64,000 bases of DNA from Pollutimonas sp. M17. Lineage in GTDB: Bacteria > Pseudomonadota > Gammaproteobacteria > Burkholderiales > Burkholderiaceae_B. Shown here one piece after another: positions 18,866 through 28,171 of this stretch (positions within the stretch are counted from its first letter, which is position 1; each line of letters starts with the position of its first letter). The DNA is taken from positions 62,001-126,000 of the forward strand of contig NZ_CP107548.1 in NCBI RefSeq assembly GCF_025836975.1, given 5' to 3'. The notes beneath the pieces were generated by a model that made no database searches, was not told the DNA's origin, and saw only the letters and a program-made list of their open reading frames with translations. A program made the translations under genes and the position numbers.

Positions 18866-20047
18866 TCAGGCCATTTCGATGGCCAGGGCAACGGCTTCGC
18901 CGCCGCCTATGCACAGGGATGCGATGCCGCGCTTGCCGCCGGTCTTGCGCAGCGCGCCGACCAGGGTGGTCAGCAGACGCGCGCCCGATGCGCCGATGGG
19001 GTGGCCCAGGGCGGTGGCGCCGCCATGGATATTGACCTTTTCATGGGGCAGCTTCAGCTCGACCATGGCGGCCATCGTGACCACCGCGAAGGCTTCGTTG
19101 ATCTCGTACAGATCCACGTCGTCGGCCGACCAGCCGGTCTTGGCAAAGAGCTTCTGGATCGCTCCGACCGGCGCGGTCGTGAACCAGCCGGGCTCTTGCG
19201 AATGCTGGGTGTGCCCGACAATGCGGGCCAAGGGCGTTGCGCCCAGCTTTTTCGCCGTCGATTCGCGCATCAGCACCATGGCGGCGGCGCCGTCCGAAAT
19301 GGACGATGAGTTGGCGGCGGTAACGGTGCCGTCTTTCTTGAACGCGGGCTTGAGGGTTGGAATCTTCTCGGGCATGGCCTTGGTTGGCGCTTCGTCGGTA
19401 TCGATCACGGTGTCGCCCTTGCGGCCGGCCACGGTAACGGGGGTGATTTCCCATTTGAAGCTGCCGTCTTCCGTGGCGGCGCGTGCGCGACGCAGGGATT
19501 CCAGCGAGAAAGCGTCCTGTTGTTCGCGCGTAAAGGTGTATTTGGCCGCGCAATCCTCGGCGAAGACGCCCATGGCCGTGCCGCGCTGGTAGGCGTCTTC
19601 CAGGCCGTCCAGGGCCATGTGGTCGTAGACTGTGGAATGGCCGTAGCGATAGCCCTGGCGGCCGCGCAGCAGCAGGTAGGGGGCATTGCTCATGCTTTCC
19701 TGGCCGCCCGCCACGACCACGTCGGCGCTGCCGGCCGCGATGATGTCATGGCCGAACATGGCGGCCTTCAGGCCGGAGCCGCAGACTTTGTGGATGGTGG
19801 TGCAGCCCACGCCCAGCGGCAGGCCAGCGCCCAGCGCCGCCTGGCGTGCCGGAGCCTGGCCCTGGCCGGCTTGAAGGACATTGCCCATGATGACTTCGTC
19901 GACGGCCTTGCCGTCGATGCCGGCGCGCTCGATGGCGGCCTTGATGACGATGGATCCCAGCTCATGCGCGGACAGGCCGGACAGGCTGCCCATCATGCCG
20001 CCCATGGGCGTGCGGGCGACGGAAACGAGAACGATAGGGTCAGACAT
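18866..20047 (-). CDS. Acetyl-CoA C-acetyltransferase (thiolase)
   Basis: 393 residues, the standard thiolase length, from ATG 20045-20047. Nucleophile Cys89 is in [12 protein letters not shown], followed by [11 protein letters not shown]; the C-terminal half has [26 protein letters not shown] (catalytic His) and [15 protein letters not shown] (second catalytic Cys). It makes or cleaves acetoacetyl-CoA. In this cluster it probably completes leucine breakdown by splitting acetoacetyl-CoA to two acetyl-CoA. It sits 131 bp upstream of liuB and 16 bp downstream of aceK, all leftward. Confidence 0.95.
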   Translation of the reverse strand: MSDPIVLVSVARTPMGGMMGSLSGLSAHELGSIVIKAAIERAGIDGKAVDEVIMGNVLQAGQGQAPARQAALGAGLPLGVGCTTIHKVCGSGLKAAMFGHDIIAAGSADVVVAGGQESMSNAPYLLLRGRQGYRYGHSTVYDHMALDGLEDAYQRGTAMGVFAEDCAAKYTFTREQQDAFSLESLRRARAATEDGSFKWEITPVTVAGRKGDTVIDTDEAPTKAMPEKIPTLKPAFKKDGTVTAANSSSISDGAAAMVLMRESTAKKLGATPLARIVGHTQHSQEPGWFTTAPVGAIQKLFAKTGWSADDVDLYEINEAFAVVTMAAMVELKLPHEKVNIHGGATALGHPIGASGARLLTTLVGALRKTGGKRGIASLCIGGGEAVALAIEMA

Positions 20048-20063
20048 GATGTGCTCCTGATAG

Positions 20064-21923
20064 CTACATTGAATAAGTGGCGCCCGCTGAATGCCGGGCG
20101 GCTGAAACATGAAGGCGGCGATCGTCCTCATAGGGGAAGATGTCTTCGATCCGGCCCTGGGCCGCGCGCTCGCGGCAGGCCTGCCACCAGTGTACGTCCA
20201 GCAGGTCGGCATGGTGCCGCATGAAGGCGTCCCGCACGCGCGGGTCGCCCAGCAGGAACGTACTGAACTCCTCGGGGAAGACGTCGTTCGCGCCGACGGG
20301 ATACCAGGGCTCCCCCGAGAGCTCGGCCTCTGGATAGGGCGCGGGTGGAATGCGGCGAAAGCGCATCTCCGTCATGCGCTGGATTTCATCGTAGTCATAG
20401 AATACGACCCGGCCCAGGCGGGTCACGCCGAAATTCTTGAACAGCATGTCGCCGGGAAATATATTGGCGGCGGCCAGCTCGCGTATGGCGTCGCCGTAGC
20501 GCTTGACGGCCCGCTCCAGCACGGCGTCCGAGGCGCGCGCCAGAAACAGGTTCAGCGGCGTCATGCGCCGTTCGATGTATACATGGCGCAGGACGATGAG
20601 TTCGCCGGTTTCCTCCAGGAGGCTGGGAATCTGTTCGCGCAGTTCAGCCAGCAGCCTGTCCGAGAACCGCGCGCGCGGCAGCGCGACCTGCGAGTACTCC
20701 CAGGTGTCGGCCATGCGCCCGGCGCGGTCGTGCTTCTTCACCAGTTGATACTTGCGCCGCACGGTGGCGTGATCCATGCCGTCCTTGGCGATGCGGTCGC
20801 GTATCAGCTTGAAGACGTAGGGATAGGATGGCAGGGTGAAGACCGTCATGACCAGCCCTTTGATGCCGGGGGCGATGTCGAAGGCATCGCGCGAATGCGC
20901 AAGGTGGTGCAGGAAGTCGCGATAGAAAAGCGTCTTGCCCTGTTTTTGCAGGCCTATGGCCGTATAGAGCTCGGCTTTGGGCTTGCGCGGGAGCAGCGTA
21001 TTCAGGAAATGCACATAGGCCGCCGGGGTTTCCATGTCGACCAGGAAATAGGCGCGCGTGAAGCTGAACAGCGTGCTCAGGTCGTCGGGGGCATGCAGCA
21101 GGGCGTCCAGGCGGATGTGGCTGGAAGGCGTGTGCAAAAGGGCGATGGCAAAGGGATGCGTCGTGCCCTGGTTGATCAGGCGGCCAACGATGTACGCGCC
21201 CTTGTTGCGGAAGAACAGGGAGTTCAGGACATGGACCTGGCAGTCGGGCGCGATGCGGCCGCCCATGCCGCGGGGCAGCAGGCGGCACAACTGCCGCAGG
21301 GCCATGCGCGCCAACTTGCGGGCGTCGGCCGGCAGGTCGGCGAAGGGCGCGGCCAGGCCGAAATCGGCGACCATGCGGACCAGTGAGTTCTCCAGGCCTT
21401 CGGTGTTGGGGTAGTACACGCGGTACGAGGGCAGCCGGCTGTCCAGGTATTCGGTGGCGATGGCGGGCCGCACGAACAGGAAATCGTTGTTGAAGTAATC
21501 ACGGTGCAGTATGCGGCAGGAAACCGAATTGAAGAAGGTTTCGGCGCATTCGGGCTGGCGATGCCCTGAAAGCAGCAGCACGTATTCCGACTTCACGGCC
21601 TGCCAGAAAGAAAGCTGCGCCGGCGTCAGGCCTTGCAGGGCCGACGCCCCCTCCGGGCTGGCGTCGCTGCCTTTCAGCGCATTGGCCAGCAGCGCCGTGC
21701 ATTCGTTCACGCGCGTATCGTAGTACTCGATGCGTTCCTGGGAAAGCTGCTGGATGCCGCGCCAGTTCCCCGATTCGAACAGCGACTTGGCGCGCTGGGC
21801 GCCGTAGCGGAACAGGGCGTAATGGCGATTGAAGCCGTCCAGCATGGCCTGCGCGACAGCCTGCGGCGGCAGGCCGGCTGGCTGCATGGGCTCGATGCGC
21901 TGATGGTCTCCCGCGAAGATCAT
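20064..21923 (-). CDS. aceK: Isocitrate dehydrogenase kinase/phosphatase
   Basis: 619 residues, in the normal range for AceK. Recognisable blocks are YFNNDFLFVRPAIATEYLD, YRVYYPNTEGLENSLVRMVADFG, APGIKGLVMTVFTLPSYPYVFKLI (the ATP-binding segment) and the C-terminal VFYDYDEIQRMTEMRFRRIP with its metal/phosphate residues. AceK phosphorylates or dephosphorylates isocitrate dehydrogenase and so sends carbon into the glyoxylate shunt during growth on acetyl-CoA-yielding substrates. In E. coli it is with aceBA; here it sits inside the leucine-degradation unit between liuA and the thiolase, which couples shunt control to acetyl-CoA-producing catabolism. The start at 21923 is plausible but not marked by a strong ribosome site. 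Confidence 0.95.
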   Translation of the reverse strand: MIFAGDHQRIEPMQPAGLPPQAVAQAMLDGFNRHYALFRYGAQRAKSLFESGNWRGIQQLSQERIEYYDTRVNECTALLANALKGSDASPEGASALQGLTPAQLSFWQAVKSEYVLLLSGHRQPECAETFFNSVSCRILHRDYFNNDFLFVRPAIATEYLDSRLPSYRVYYPNTEGLENSLVRMVADFGLAAPFADLPADARKLARMALRQLCRLLPRGMGGRIAPDCQVHVLNSLFFRNKGAYIVGRLINQGTTHPFAIALLHTPSSHIRLDALLHAPDDLSTLFSFTRAYFLVDMETPAAYVHFLNTLLPRKPKAELYTAIGLQKQGKTLFYRDFLHHLAHSRDAFDIAPGIKGLVMTVFTLPSYPYVFKLIRDRIAKDGMDHATVRRKYQLVKKHDRAGRMADTWEYSQVALPRARFSDRLLAELREQIPSLLEETGELIVLRHVYIERRMTPLNLFLARASDAVLERAVKRYGDAIRELAAANIFPGDMLFKNFGVTRLGRVVFYDYDEIQRMTEMRFRRIPPAPYPEAELSGEPWYPVGANDVFPEEFSTFLLGDPRVRDAFMRHHADLLDVHWWQACRERAAQGRIEDIFPYEDDRRLHVSAARHSAGATYSM

Positions 21924-21981
21924 GGCAGGGCTCTTGGCTTATGCGTTCAGGGGCGGCTGGGCGGCAACACAGGCGCGGCGC

Positions 21982-23160
21982 TCAGGCGGTTTCGTTGAAC
22001 AATTCACGCCCGATCAGCATGCGCCGGATCTCGCTGGTGCCGGCGCCGATTTCATACAGCTTGGCGTCGCGCCACAGGCGGCCAGTGGGGTACTCGTTGA
22101 TATAGCCGTTGCCGCCCAGTATCTGTATGCCTTCGCCGGCCATCCAGGTGGCTTTCTCCGCGCAATACAGAATGACGGCGGCGCAGTCCTTGCGCACTTC
22201 GCGCACATGGCCCGAACCGAGCCTGTCCAGATTCTTGCCCACCGCGTAGCAGAAGGCGCGGCTGGCCTGCAGGGTGGTGTACAGGTCGGCGACCTTGCCT
22301 TGTATCAGCTGGAATTCGCCGATGGCCTGGCCGAATTGCTTGCGGTCGTGGATGTAGGGCACCACCACGTCCATGACGGCCTGCATGATGCCCAGCGGGC
22401 CGCCGGCCAGGACCGCGCGTTCGTAATCCAGGCCGCTCATCAGCACCTTGACCCCGCCATTGAGTTCGCCCAGGATGTTCTCTTCGGGTATTTCGCAATC
22501 CTGGAACACCAGTTCGCCGGTATGGCTGCCGCGCATGCCCAGCTTGTCCAGCTTCTGCGCCACCGAGAAACCCTTGTAGCCCTTCTCGACGATGAAGGCC
22601 GTGATGCCGCGTTGCCTGGCGGCCGGATCGGTCTTGGCGTAGACCACCAGCGTATCGGCATCGGGGCCGTTGGTGATCCACATCTTGGTGCCGTTCAGCA
22701 CATAGCGGTCGCCTTTCTTCTCGGCTCGCAGCTTCATGCTGACCACATCGGACCCGGCGCCCGGTTCGCTCATGGCCAGCGCGCCGACGTGCTCTCCGCT
22801 GACCAGCTTGGGCAGGTACTTGCGCTTTTGCGCTTCCGTGCCGTTGCGATGCAGCTGATTGACGCACAGGTTGGAGTGGGCGCCGTAGGACAGGGCCACC
22901 GAGGCGCTGGCGCGTGAGATCTCTTCCATGGCGATCATATGTGCCAGATAGCCCATGTTGGCGCCGCCGTAGGTTTCGTCCACCGTCATGCCCAGCAGGC
23001 CCAGGTCGCCGAACTTGCGCCACAAGTCCATGGGAAACTGGTCGCTGCCGTCGATTTCGGCGGCTCGCGGCGCGATCTCGGCCTGGGCAAAATCGTGAAC
23101 GGCGTCGCGCAGCATGTCCAGGTCGGAGCCCAGATCGAAATTCAGGCCGGGAAGATTCAT
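21982..23160 (-). CDS. liuA: Isovaleryl-CoA dehydrogenase
   Basis: 392 residues of the acyl-CoA dehydrogenase family. [16 protein letters not shown] and [18 protein letters not shown] bind FAD and substrate. Glu247 in [15 protein letters not shown] is at the position of the catalytic base that is special to isovaleryl-CoA dehydrogenases; the usual C-terminal Glu position reads [10 protein letters not shown], where the residue before Ile-Gly-Ala-Gly-Thr is part of the normal motif. It oxidises isovaleryl-CoA to 3-methylcrotonyl-CoA, the substrate of LiuBD. It is the first structural gene after liuR, with a LiuR-type palindrome at 23242-23257 upstream. Confidence 0.96.
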   Translation of the reverse strand: MNLPGLNFDLGSDLDMLRDAVHDFAQAEIAPRAAEIDGSDQFPMDLWRKFGDLGLLGMTVDETYGGANMGYLAHMIAMEEISRASASVALSYGAHSNLCVNQLHRNGTEAQKRKYLPKLVSGEHVGALAMSEPGAGSDVVSMKLRAEKKGDRYVLNGTKMWITNGPDADTLVVYAKTDPAARQRGITAFIVEKGYKGFSVAQKLDKLGMRGSHTGELVFQDCEIPEENILGELNGGVKVLMSGLDYERAVLAGGPLGIMQAVMDVVVPYIHDRKQFGQAIGEFQLIQGKVADLYTTLQASRAFCYAVGKNLDRLGSGHVREVRKDCAAVILYCAEKATWMAGEGIQILGGNGYINEYPTGRLWRDAKLYEIGAGTSEIRRMLIGRELFNETA

Positions 23161-23241
23161 CGTTGTCTCCAGTGTCGGTCCTGAAAGCGGCCTCTGGAGC
23201 AGGCGGCCGACTTTGCAGGGACGGGAAAGTGTATTTATATT

Positions 23242-23257
23242 ACGTTTACGTAAACGT
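23242..23257. promoter_or_regulatory. LiuR-type operator upstream of liuA
   Basis: The 16-bp perfect palindrome ACGTTTACGTAAACGT lies in the 171-bp liuR-liuA gap, 82 bp before the liuA start. It shares the TTTACGT/ACGTAAA half-sites with the palindrome at 23734-23753 and is the likely target of the MerR-type regulator. Confidence 0.8.
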
Positions 23258-23331
23258 CAACTACAAGGGTTTTCCCGAATCAACGGGAGTCGGGCTCGTC
23301 AAGGTCATGAAAGCGCCGATGCATGAAGGCC

Positions 23332-23718
23332 TCATCTTGAAGTTCGCCGCGCCAGCAAGGCTTCGCACTCTTTCTGCTGAACGTCGATTTCCTTCAGCGT
23401 TTCCTCCAGATCGCGGCGCTGCTGCTCCAGCACGCCGCGATGCTTGGCCAATACCGACATGTAGTGGCGCAACTGCGCCGCCGTGTCTCCGGGGCCGTCG
23501 TACATGTCGATGAGGCTGAGGATCTCGCTTAATTGCAGGCCCAGTCTTTTGCCTCGAAGGGCAAGCTTGAGGCGGGTGCGGTCGCGCGCCTGGTAAACCC
23601 GGTTGCGACCGTCGCGGCTGGGACTGACGATGCCCTGGTCTTCATAAAAGCGTATCGTTCGAGGAGTGATGGAAAACTCCTGCGCAAGCTCGGAAATGGT
23701 CCAGGTGGTGTCGGTCAT
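23332..23718 (-). CDS. liuR: MerR-family regulator of leucine/isovalerate catabolism (LiuR)
   Basis: 128 residues. The N-terminal winged HTH reads WTISELAQEFSITPRTIRFYEDQGIVSPSRDG, a typical MerR start, followed by YQARDRTRLKLALRGKRLGLQLSEI and a coiled coil rich in Lys, Glu and Gln that would form the dimer. There are no metal-binding cysteines beyond a single Cys near the C-terminus, so it is a metabolite sensor type. In proteobacteria LiuR represses the liu genes. Here it lies directly upstream of liuA and two palindromes with ACGTAAA half-sites flank it, one before liuA and one before liuR itself. Confidence 0.92.
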   Translation of the reverse strand: MTDTTWTISELAQEFSITPRTIRFYEDQGIVSPSRDGRNRVYQARDRTRLKLALRGKRLGLQLSEILSLIDMYDGPGDTAAQLRHYMSVLAKHRGVLEQQRRDLEETLKEIDVQQKECEALLARRTSR

Positions 23719-23733
23719 GACGAGTGAATTAGC

Positions 23734-23753
23734 AGTTTACGTTAACGTAAACT
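23734..23753. promoter_or_regulatory. LiuR-type operator between liuR and the divergent hydrolase gene
   Basis: The 20-bp perfect palindrome AGTTTACGTTAACGTAAACT lies in the 86-bp gap between the divergent liuR (start 23718) and the hydrolase gene (start 23805). It probably allows autoregulation and control of the divergent gene. Confidence 0.84.
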
Positions 23754-23804
23754 ATGATGCCATATTATGTGGCAAAGGCCTATCGCGTTAAACACGGAGA
23801 CACG

Positions 23805-24881
23805 ATGAACCCGAATGAAAAGAAACTGGACTATCCCTGGGGCGACCAGCAACCGGGGCCCGGCCAGACCCGCGTGGTGGCCGACGGCTTGCGCTGGATA
23901 CGCATGCCGCTGCCCTTCGCCCTGGATCACATCAACCTGTGGCTGCTGCGCGATGAAATCGACGGCCGCCAGGGATGGACCATCGTGGACTGCGGCGTGG
24001 CGCGCGACGAGGTCAAGGCCTTGTGGGAGCAGGTGTTCGAGAACGCGCTGGAGGGACTGCCCGTGCTGCGGGTGATCGTGACCCATATGCATCCCGACCA
24101 CGTGGGCCTGGCGCACTGGCTGTGCGAGCGCTGGAATGCGCCCTTGTGGATGACCGCCACCGACTTCATGACGGCGCGGCTGTGGTCCAGGCCCGCCGTG
24201 AACGGTTTGAACGCGGGCGGCCCCAATGGCCAGTCGGCGGTCGAGCATTTTACCCGCCATGGCCTGGCCGACCCGGAAGCGCAAGATAAAATCCGCCAGC
24301 GCAGCAGCTACTACCCCAGCCTGGTGCCCGATGTTCCGGCCCGTTTTCATCGCATCATGGACGGCGACAGGTTCACGATAGGCGGGCGCGAGTGGCGCGT
24401 TATCGTGGGTTATGGACATGCCCCGGAGCATGCCTCCTTATATTGCGAGACGCTGCAAGCATTGATATCGGGCGACATGGTGCTGCCGCGCATATCGACC
24501 AACATCAGCGTGTTCGACTACGAGCCCGACGCCAATCCCTTGCCGCTGTATTTGAATTCATTGCGCGCCTACGACAACCTGCCCGAAGGCACCCTGGTGC
24601 TTCCATCCCATGGCCGGCCTTTTCGCGGGCTGCATGAACGCATCGCGCAGCAGCATGCCCATCATGCCGAACGCCTGCAGGAAGTCCTTGATGCCTGTAT
24701 CCAGCCGCAAAGCGTCACGGACATCGTCCCGGTGATGTTCAGGCGCAAGCTGGACTTGCATCAGCTTACCTTCGCGATGGGCGAGGCGCTGGCGCATTTG
24801 CATGCCCTGTATTTCCAGGGAAAGCTGAGCCGGTCCACCGGCGCAGACGGCGTCATTCGATTTCAGCAGGCAGCCGCCTAG
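23805..24881 (+). CDS. Metallo-beta-lactamase-fold hydrolase
   Basis: 358 residues from ATG 23805, chosen because GGAG lies 6 bases upstream; the frame is open to 23754 but would run over the operator. THMHPDHVG (residues 93-101) is the zinc-binding HxHxDH motif, preceded by WTIVDCGV and followed by VGYGHAPEHASLYCE and VLPSHGRPFRG, the later metal-binding His/Asp positions. The C-terminal third adds helices typical of the glyoxalase-II-like acyl-CoA/thioester branch. It could hydrolyse a thioester formed in leucine catabolism; that is inferred from the LiuR-type operator in its promoter, not shown. Confidence 0.85.
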   Translation: MNPNEKKLDYPWGDQQPGPGQTRVVADGLRWIRMPLPFALDHINLWLLRDEIDGRQGWTIVDCGVARDEVKALWEQVFENALEGLPVLRVIVTHMHPDHVGLAHWLCERWNAPLWMTATDFMTARLWSRPAVNGLNAGGPNGQSAVEHFTRHGLADPEAQDKIRQRSSYYPSLVPDVPARFHRIMDGDRFTIGGREWRVIVGYGHAPEHASLYCETLQALISGDMVLPRISTNISVFDYEPDANPLPLYLNSLRAYDNLPEGTLVLPSHGRPFRGLHERIAQQHAHHAERLQEVLDACIQPQSVTDIVPVMFRRKLDLHQLTFAMGEALAHLHALYFQGKLSRSTGADGVIRFQQAAA

Positions 24882-24907
24882 TATCAAGCCCCCTGTTCGG
24901 AGTATTC

Positions 24908-25672
24908 ATGATTCCTGATTGGGCGATGCAGGCCCTGCCCACCTTGCCGGTATTCGCGGTGCTGGCGGCGGCTACTTTCGTGGGCGGCCTGATGCGCGGC
25001 TTTACCGGCTTCGGAGCCGGTTTGCTGATGGCCCCCGTTTTCAGCTTGTTGATGCCGCCCACCCATGTGCTGGTGGTCATCCTGTTGCTGAATCTGCTGA
25101 CGACCATCCAGATGCTGCCCGACGCGCTGCGCATCGTCGACTGGAAGCTGGTCATGCGGCTGTTCCTGCCCTCCTTGCTGGGCCTGCCCGTGGGACTGGC
25201 CATGCTGCACATGGTGGATCCGGTCATCATGCGCAAGACGGTGGGGGTCGTGGTAACGCTGGTAGCCGTATTGATGCTGGCGGGCTGGTATTACAAGGGC
25301 CGACGCGGCGTGCTGCAGGATACGCTGACAGGCGCCGTCAGCGGCTTCATGACGGCCATCGCAGGCATAGGCGGGCCGCCCATCATCCTTTATCTGCTTT
25401 CCATTCCCGGAATGTCGTCCAGCGTGTTGCGCTCGGTCAGCCTGGTGTACTTCAGTTTTGCACAGGTGGCCACCCTGACGCCGCTGGCCATCGGCGGATC
25501 GCTGCGCGTCGAACATGCGGTCTACCTGGCCGTCCTGATGCCGGTGTCCATCATCGCCAGCATGCTGGGCACGTGGCTGCATCGATGGTCCGTGGGACGC
25601 CAGCAGAACTACGTGCGCGTGGCGTCCCTGTACCTGCTGCTGTTTACCGGCCTGGCCGCGTTCTTCCTGTAG
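24908..25672 (+). CDS. TauE/SafE-family permease
   Basis: 254 residues with eight or so hydrophobic segments. The N-terminal FVGGLMRGFTGFGAGLLMAPVFSLL is the family's first conserved loop-helix repeat, matched in the second half by SGFMTAIAGIGGPPIILYLLSIPG. Members export or import sulfite, sulfoacetate or other organic anions. It starts 26 bp after the metallo-hydrolase gene and is probably transcribed with it, so it may also be under LiuR. Substrate unknown. Confidence 0.9.
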   Translation: MIPDWAMQALPTLPVFAVLAAATFVGGLMRGFTGFGAGLLMAPVFSLLMPPTHVLVVILLLNLLTTIQMLPDALRIVDWKLVMRLFLPSLLGLPVGLAMLHMVDPVIMRKTVGVVVTLVAVLMLAGWYYKGRRGVLQDTLTGAVSGFMTAIAGIGGPPIILYLLSIPGMSSSVLRSVSLVYFSFAQVATLTPLAIGGSLRVEHAVYLAVLMPVSIIASMLGTWLHRWSVGRQQNYVRVASLYLLLFTGLAAFFL

Positions 25673-25683
25673 AACCCGGGCCT

Positions 25684-25702
25684 GGCGCCCGCCCTGGGCG
25701 CC
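25684..25702. terminator. Hairpin between converging genes, no U-tract
   Basis: GGCGCCC (25684-25690) / GGGCGCC (25696-25702) with loop GCCCT, between the TauE-type permease and the LysE gene that converge here. It lacks a T run on either side, so its role as a terminator is a guess. Confidence 0.4.
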
Positions 25703-25709
25703 GCCGCTC

Positions 25710-26351
25710 CTAGCGGTTGGACAAGGCCAGTTTCAAGGCCAGGCCCAGAAATACCGTGCCCGCGACGCGGTTCAGCACGCGTTGCGCGGTGGGCGATCGT
25801 TGCATGCGCTGGCCCACGGTTCCCGAGAACCAGGCGATCAGGCCGAAGACCAGCAAGGTGGCCACCATGAACAGCGCGCCCAGGCTGACGGTTTGCGCCG
25901 CCACCGATCCGCGCCCGGGGCTGGTGAACTGAGGCAGGAAGGCCAGGAAAAACAGCGATACCTTGGGATTGGTCAGATTCATGACGATGCCGCGCCGATA
26001 GAGCAGCGCCTTGCCCAGCCGCAGCGGCTTCTCTTCGCCGCCTGTCTGAACAGGCGCGCGGAAAGCGCCCCAAGCCAGATAAACCAGGTAGGCGGCTCCG
26101 GCCAGCTTGAGTACGGTGAAGGCGGTTTCCGACGCCGCGAATACGGCTGCCAGGCCCACGGCCACCGCCAGCGTATGGCCGATCAGGCCCGTGCAAAGCC
26201 CCAGCACGACGAACATCCCGGACGTGCGACCCCACATGGCCGATTGCATCAGCACGAACAGGTTGTCGGGGCCGGGCGCCAGGGCCAGCAGCACGGCAAT
26301 CCCGAAGAAAGAAAGCGCTACGTCATAAGTCAGCATGATGGGGCTGGGCAA
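25710..26351 (-). CDS. LysE/RhtB-family amino acid exporter
   Basis: 213 residues, six hydrophobic segments. The N-terminal ALAPGPDNLFVLMQSAMWGRTSGMFVVLGLCTGLIGHTLAVAVGL is the LysE signature, and YLVYLAWGAFR and GIVMNLTNPKVSLFFLAFLPQF are the other conserved blocks. Members export lysine, threonine, homoserine or other amino acids through the inner membrane. It is divergent from metC with a 50-bp gap. Substrate not determinable. Confidence 0.92.
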   Translation of the reverse strand: MPSPIMLTYDVALSFFGIAVLLALAPGPDNLFVLMQSAMWGRTSGMFVVLGLCTGLIGHTLAVAVGLAAVFAASETAFTVLKLAGAAYLVYLAWGAFRAPVQTGGEEKPLRLGKALLYRRGIVMNLTNPKVSLFFLAFLPQFTSPGRGSVAAQTVSLGALFMVATLLVFGLIAWFSGTVGQRMQRSPTAQRVLNRVAGTVFLGLALKLALSNR

Positions 26352-26401
26352 GATACATTATCATCGAGACTTGAAATTCTAACGCTCATTGACGATACAC
26401 C

Positions 26402-27598
26402 ATGGCCAAATCCGCATCCGCCCACCTGGATACCCTGTTGCAACACGCCGGCACCGCCCAGTTCGATCCGGTCACCGGAGCCGCTCCCGTGGCGCTTCCT
26501 TCCATGCGGACCAGCACGGTGCGCTTCCAGAACCTGGACGTGCTCGACCGGACCCAGGCGGGCAAGGCCAGAGGCGAGCGCAGCGTGACCTATGGCCGCG
26601 TGGGCATGGAAACCCATGCGGCGCTGGAAGAAATCTTCTGCGAACTGGAAGGCGCCGAGCGCGCATTCCTGGCCTCATCCGGAATGGGCGCCATCACCCT
26701 GGCGCTGTTGAGCGTCCTGAACGCCAGCGATCACGTGCTGATTGCCGACTGCGCCTATGGCCCCGTGCGCTACCTGGACAAGACCGTGCTGACGCGCATG
26801 AACATCGACGTGTCCTACTGCCGCGCCATCGTGTCCGAACTGGAAGCGCAGCGGCGGCCCAATACGCGCGTGCTGTACATCGAATCGCCCGGATCGCTGC
26901 TGTTCGAAATGCTGGACATCCCCGCCCTGGCCGAGTATGCGCGCAAGCACAAGCTTGTCCTCATTACCGACAACACCTGGGGATCGGGTTATGTCTATCG
27001 GCCGCTGGACCTGGGCGCCGATATGTCGGTGGTGGCGGGCACCAAATACGTGGGCGGCCATTCGGACCTCATGCTGGGGGCCGTCATGGCCAGGGATCCG
27101 TCCATCATCAAGCGCATCAACGATACCCATTACGCCATGGGCTACTCGGTCAGCGCCGACGACGCCTGGCTGGCCATACGCGGCGTGCGAACCTTGCCCC
27201 TGCGCATGCGCCAAAGCGCCCAGAACGCGCTGGAAATCTGCGATTTCCTCGCCACCCGCCCCGAAGTGGCGCGCATCTACCACCCCGCCTTGCCCAGCGA
27301 CCCGGGCCATGCCATCTGGAAGCGCGACTGTACCGGCTCCAACGGCATGCTGTCGGTGGAACTGAAGCTGGCCCCCGCCGCGGCCCGCCGCTTCGTCGAC
27401 AGCCTGGCCTTGTTCGGCATCGGGTTTTCATGGGGCGGCTTCGAAAGCCTGGTCCAACTGGTGGATCACGCCGCATTGCAGCCCCACGGCTACTGGCAGC
27501 CCAATGACCATGCCGTGGTCCGCCTGCACATAGGCCTGGAGTCCCCGGACGACCTGGCGGCGGACATCGCTCAGGCCTTGGACAAGGCCCAGGCCTGA
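26402..27598 (+). CDS. metC: Cystathionine beta-lyase
   Basis: 398 residues of the Cys/Met-metabolism PLP family. The N-terminus (VALPSMRTSTVRFQNLDVL, SVTYGRVGMETHAALEEIFCELEGAE) and the PLP lysine 215 in VVAGTKYVGGHSDLMLG match MetC-type lyases more than the gamma-synthases; FSWGGFESLVQLVD is also typical of that branch. It cleaves cystathionine to homocysteine, pyruvate and ammonia in methionine synthesis. No SAM riboswitch or MetJ-type repeat fits the 50-bp upstream gap. It is followed by the gap with palindromic element 2. Confidence 0.93.
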   Translation: MAKSASAHLDTLLQHAGTAQFDPVTGAAPVALPSMRTSTVRFQNLDVLDRTQAGKARGERSVTYGRVGMETHAALEEIFCELEGAERAFLASSGMGAITLALLSVLNASDHVLIADCAYGPVRYLDKTVLTRMNIDVSYCRAIVSELEAQRRPNTRVLYIESPGSLLFEMLDIPALAEYARKHKLVLITDNTWGSGYVYRPLDLGADMSVVAGTKYVGGHSDLMLGAVMARDPSIIKRINDTHYAMGYSVSADDAWLAIRGVRTLPLRMRQSAQNALEICDFLATRPEVARIYHPALPSDPGHAIWKRDCTGSNGMLSVELKLAPAAARRFVDSLALFGIGFSWGGFESLVQLVDHAALQPHGYWQPNDHAVVRLHIGLESPDDLAADIAQALDKAQA

Positions 27599-28171
27599 GC
27601 GACGAAAGAACGCTCTTACGCTGTCAGCTTATGTTTTTCCTGAGGGGCGATCGATCAAGGGAAACGGGTCGGGCATGGGGTGATGAAAGCCAGCGAGGGC
27701 CGCCAGCTCGCCGAACCGTTCGACAAAGACGATATCGGTGATTCCAGATGTTGTCGCTGGGAACCGGGAATTTGTCTTCCAGGTATTTAATGGCGCCATG
27801 CCTCGGAAAAAGCATCCCTCAATAATATATTCATCAAAGGCGGCTGGTTCAGGGCGGGAGGGGCGGTTACGCGCACGCCGAAAAAATGGCCTTGGGCGGG
27901 GGCCTGAGAGGGCGCGCATGTCTGAACAAAAAAACCAGCCGGGGGCTGGTTTTTTTGTGAGTTCGCGCCCGACCCCGTTCAAGGCCGTTTTCTCGGGAAA
28001 TCCTGGCGCAGCCAGGATCGGAAGCGTCTAGCCCCTCTCGCCCTGAACCAGCCGCCACTTAAGAACGAGAATGAGGTATTGAAATAAAAATACCCAAGAG
28101 CAATAAAATAAAGCCGCGCAGGATTTCAGCGCAACGGCACAAAAGTTACTACTCAACAGCATAGGCGCAGC
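27599..28171. other. 573-bp gap between convergent metC and dsbA, holding palindromic element 2
   Basis: No gene supported. The centre is the nested inverted repeat at 27839-28056. The flanks 27599-27838 and 28057-28171 are relatively AT-rich for this genome, with no recognised feature. Confidence 0.7.
27839..28056. repeat. Palindromic element 2: 218-bp nested inverted repeat
   Basis: Outer arms 27839-27864 and 28031-28056 match at 25 of 26 positions (GGCGGCTGGTTCAGGGCG...). Middle arms are 27883-27901 with 27973-27991 (about 16 of 19). The inner hairpin is a perfect 15-bp stem ACAAAAAAACCAGCC (27926-27940) with 27944-27958, loop GGG. Around it GCGCGC...TGAACA and TGTGAGTTCGCGC pair further. 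The tip and these flanks recur in the element at 42633-42837. Read in either direction, the inner hairpin ends in a run of seven T, so it could also terminate the convergent metC and dsbA operons. Confidence 0.88.

Noticed and set aside
26352-26401. SAM riboswitch upstream of metC
   Set aside because: The gap is 50 bp, too short, and shows no fitting structure.
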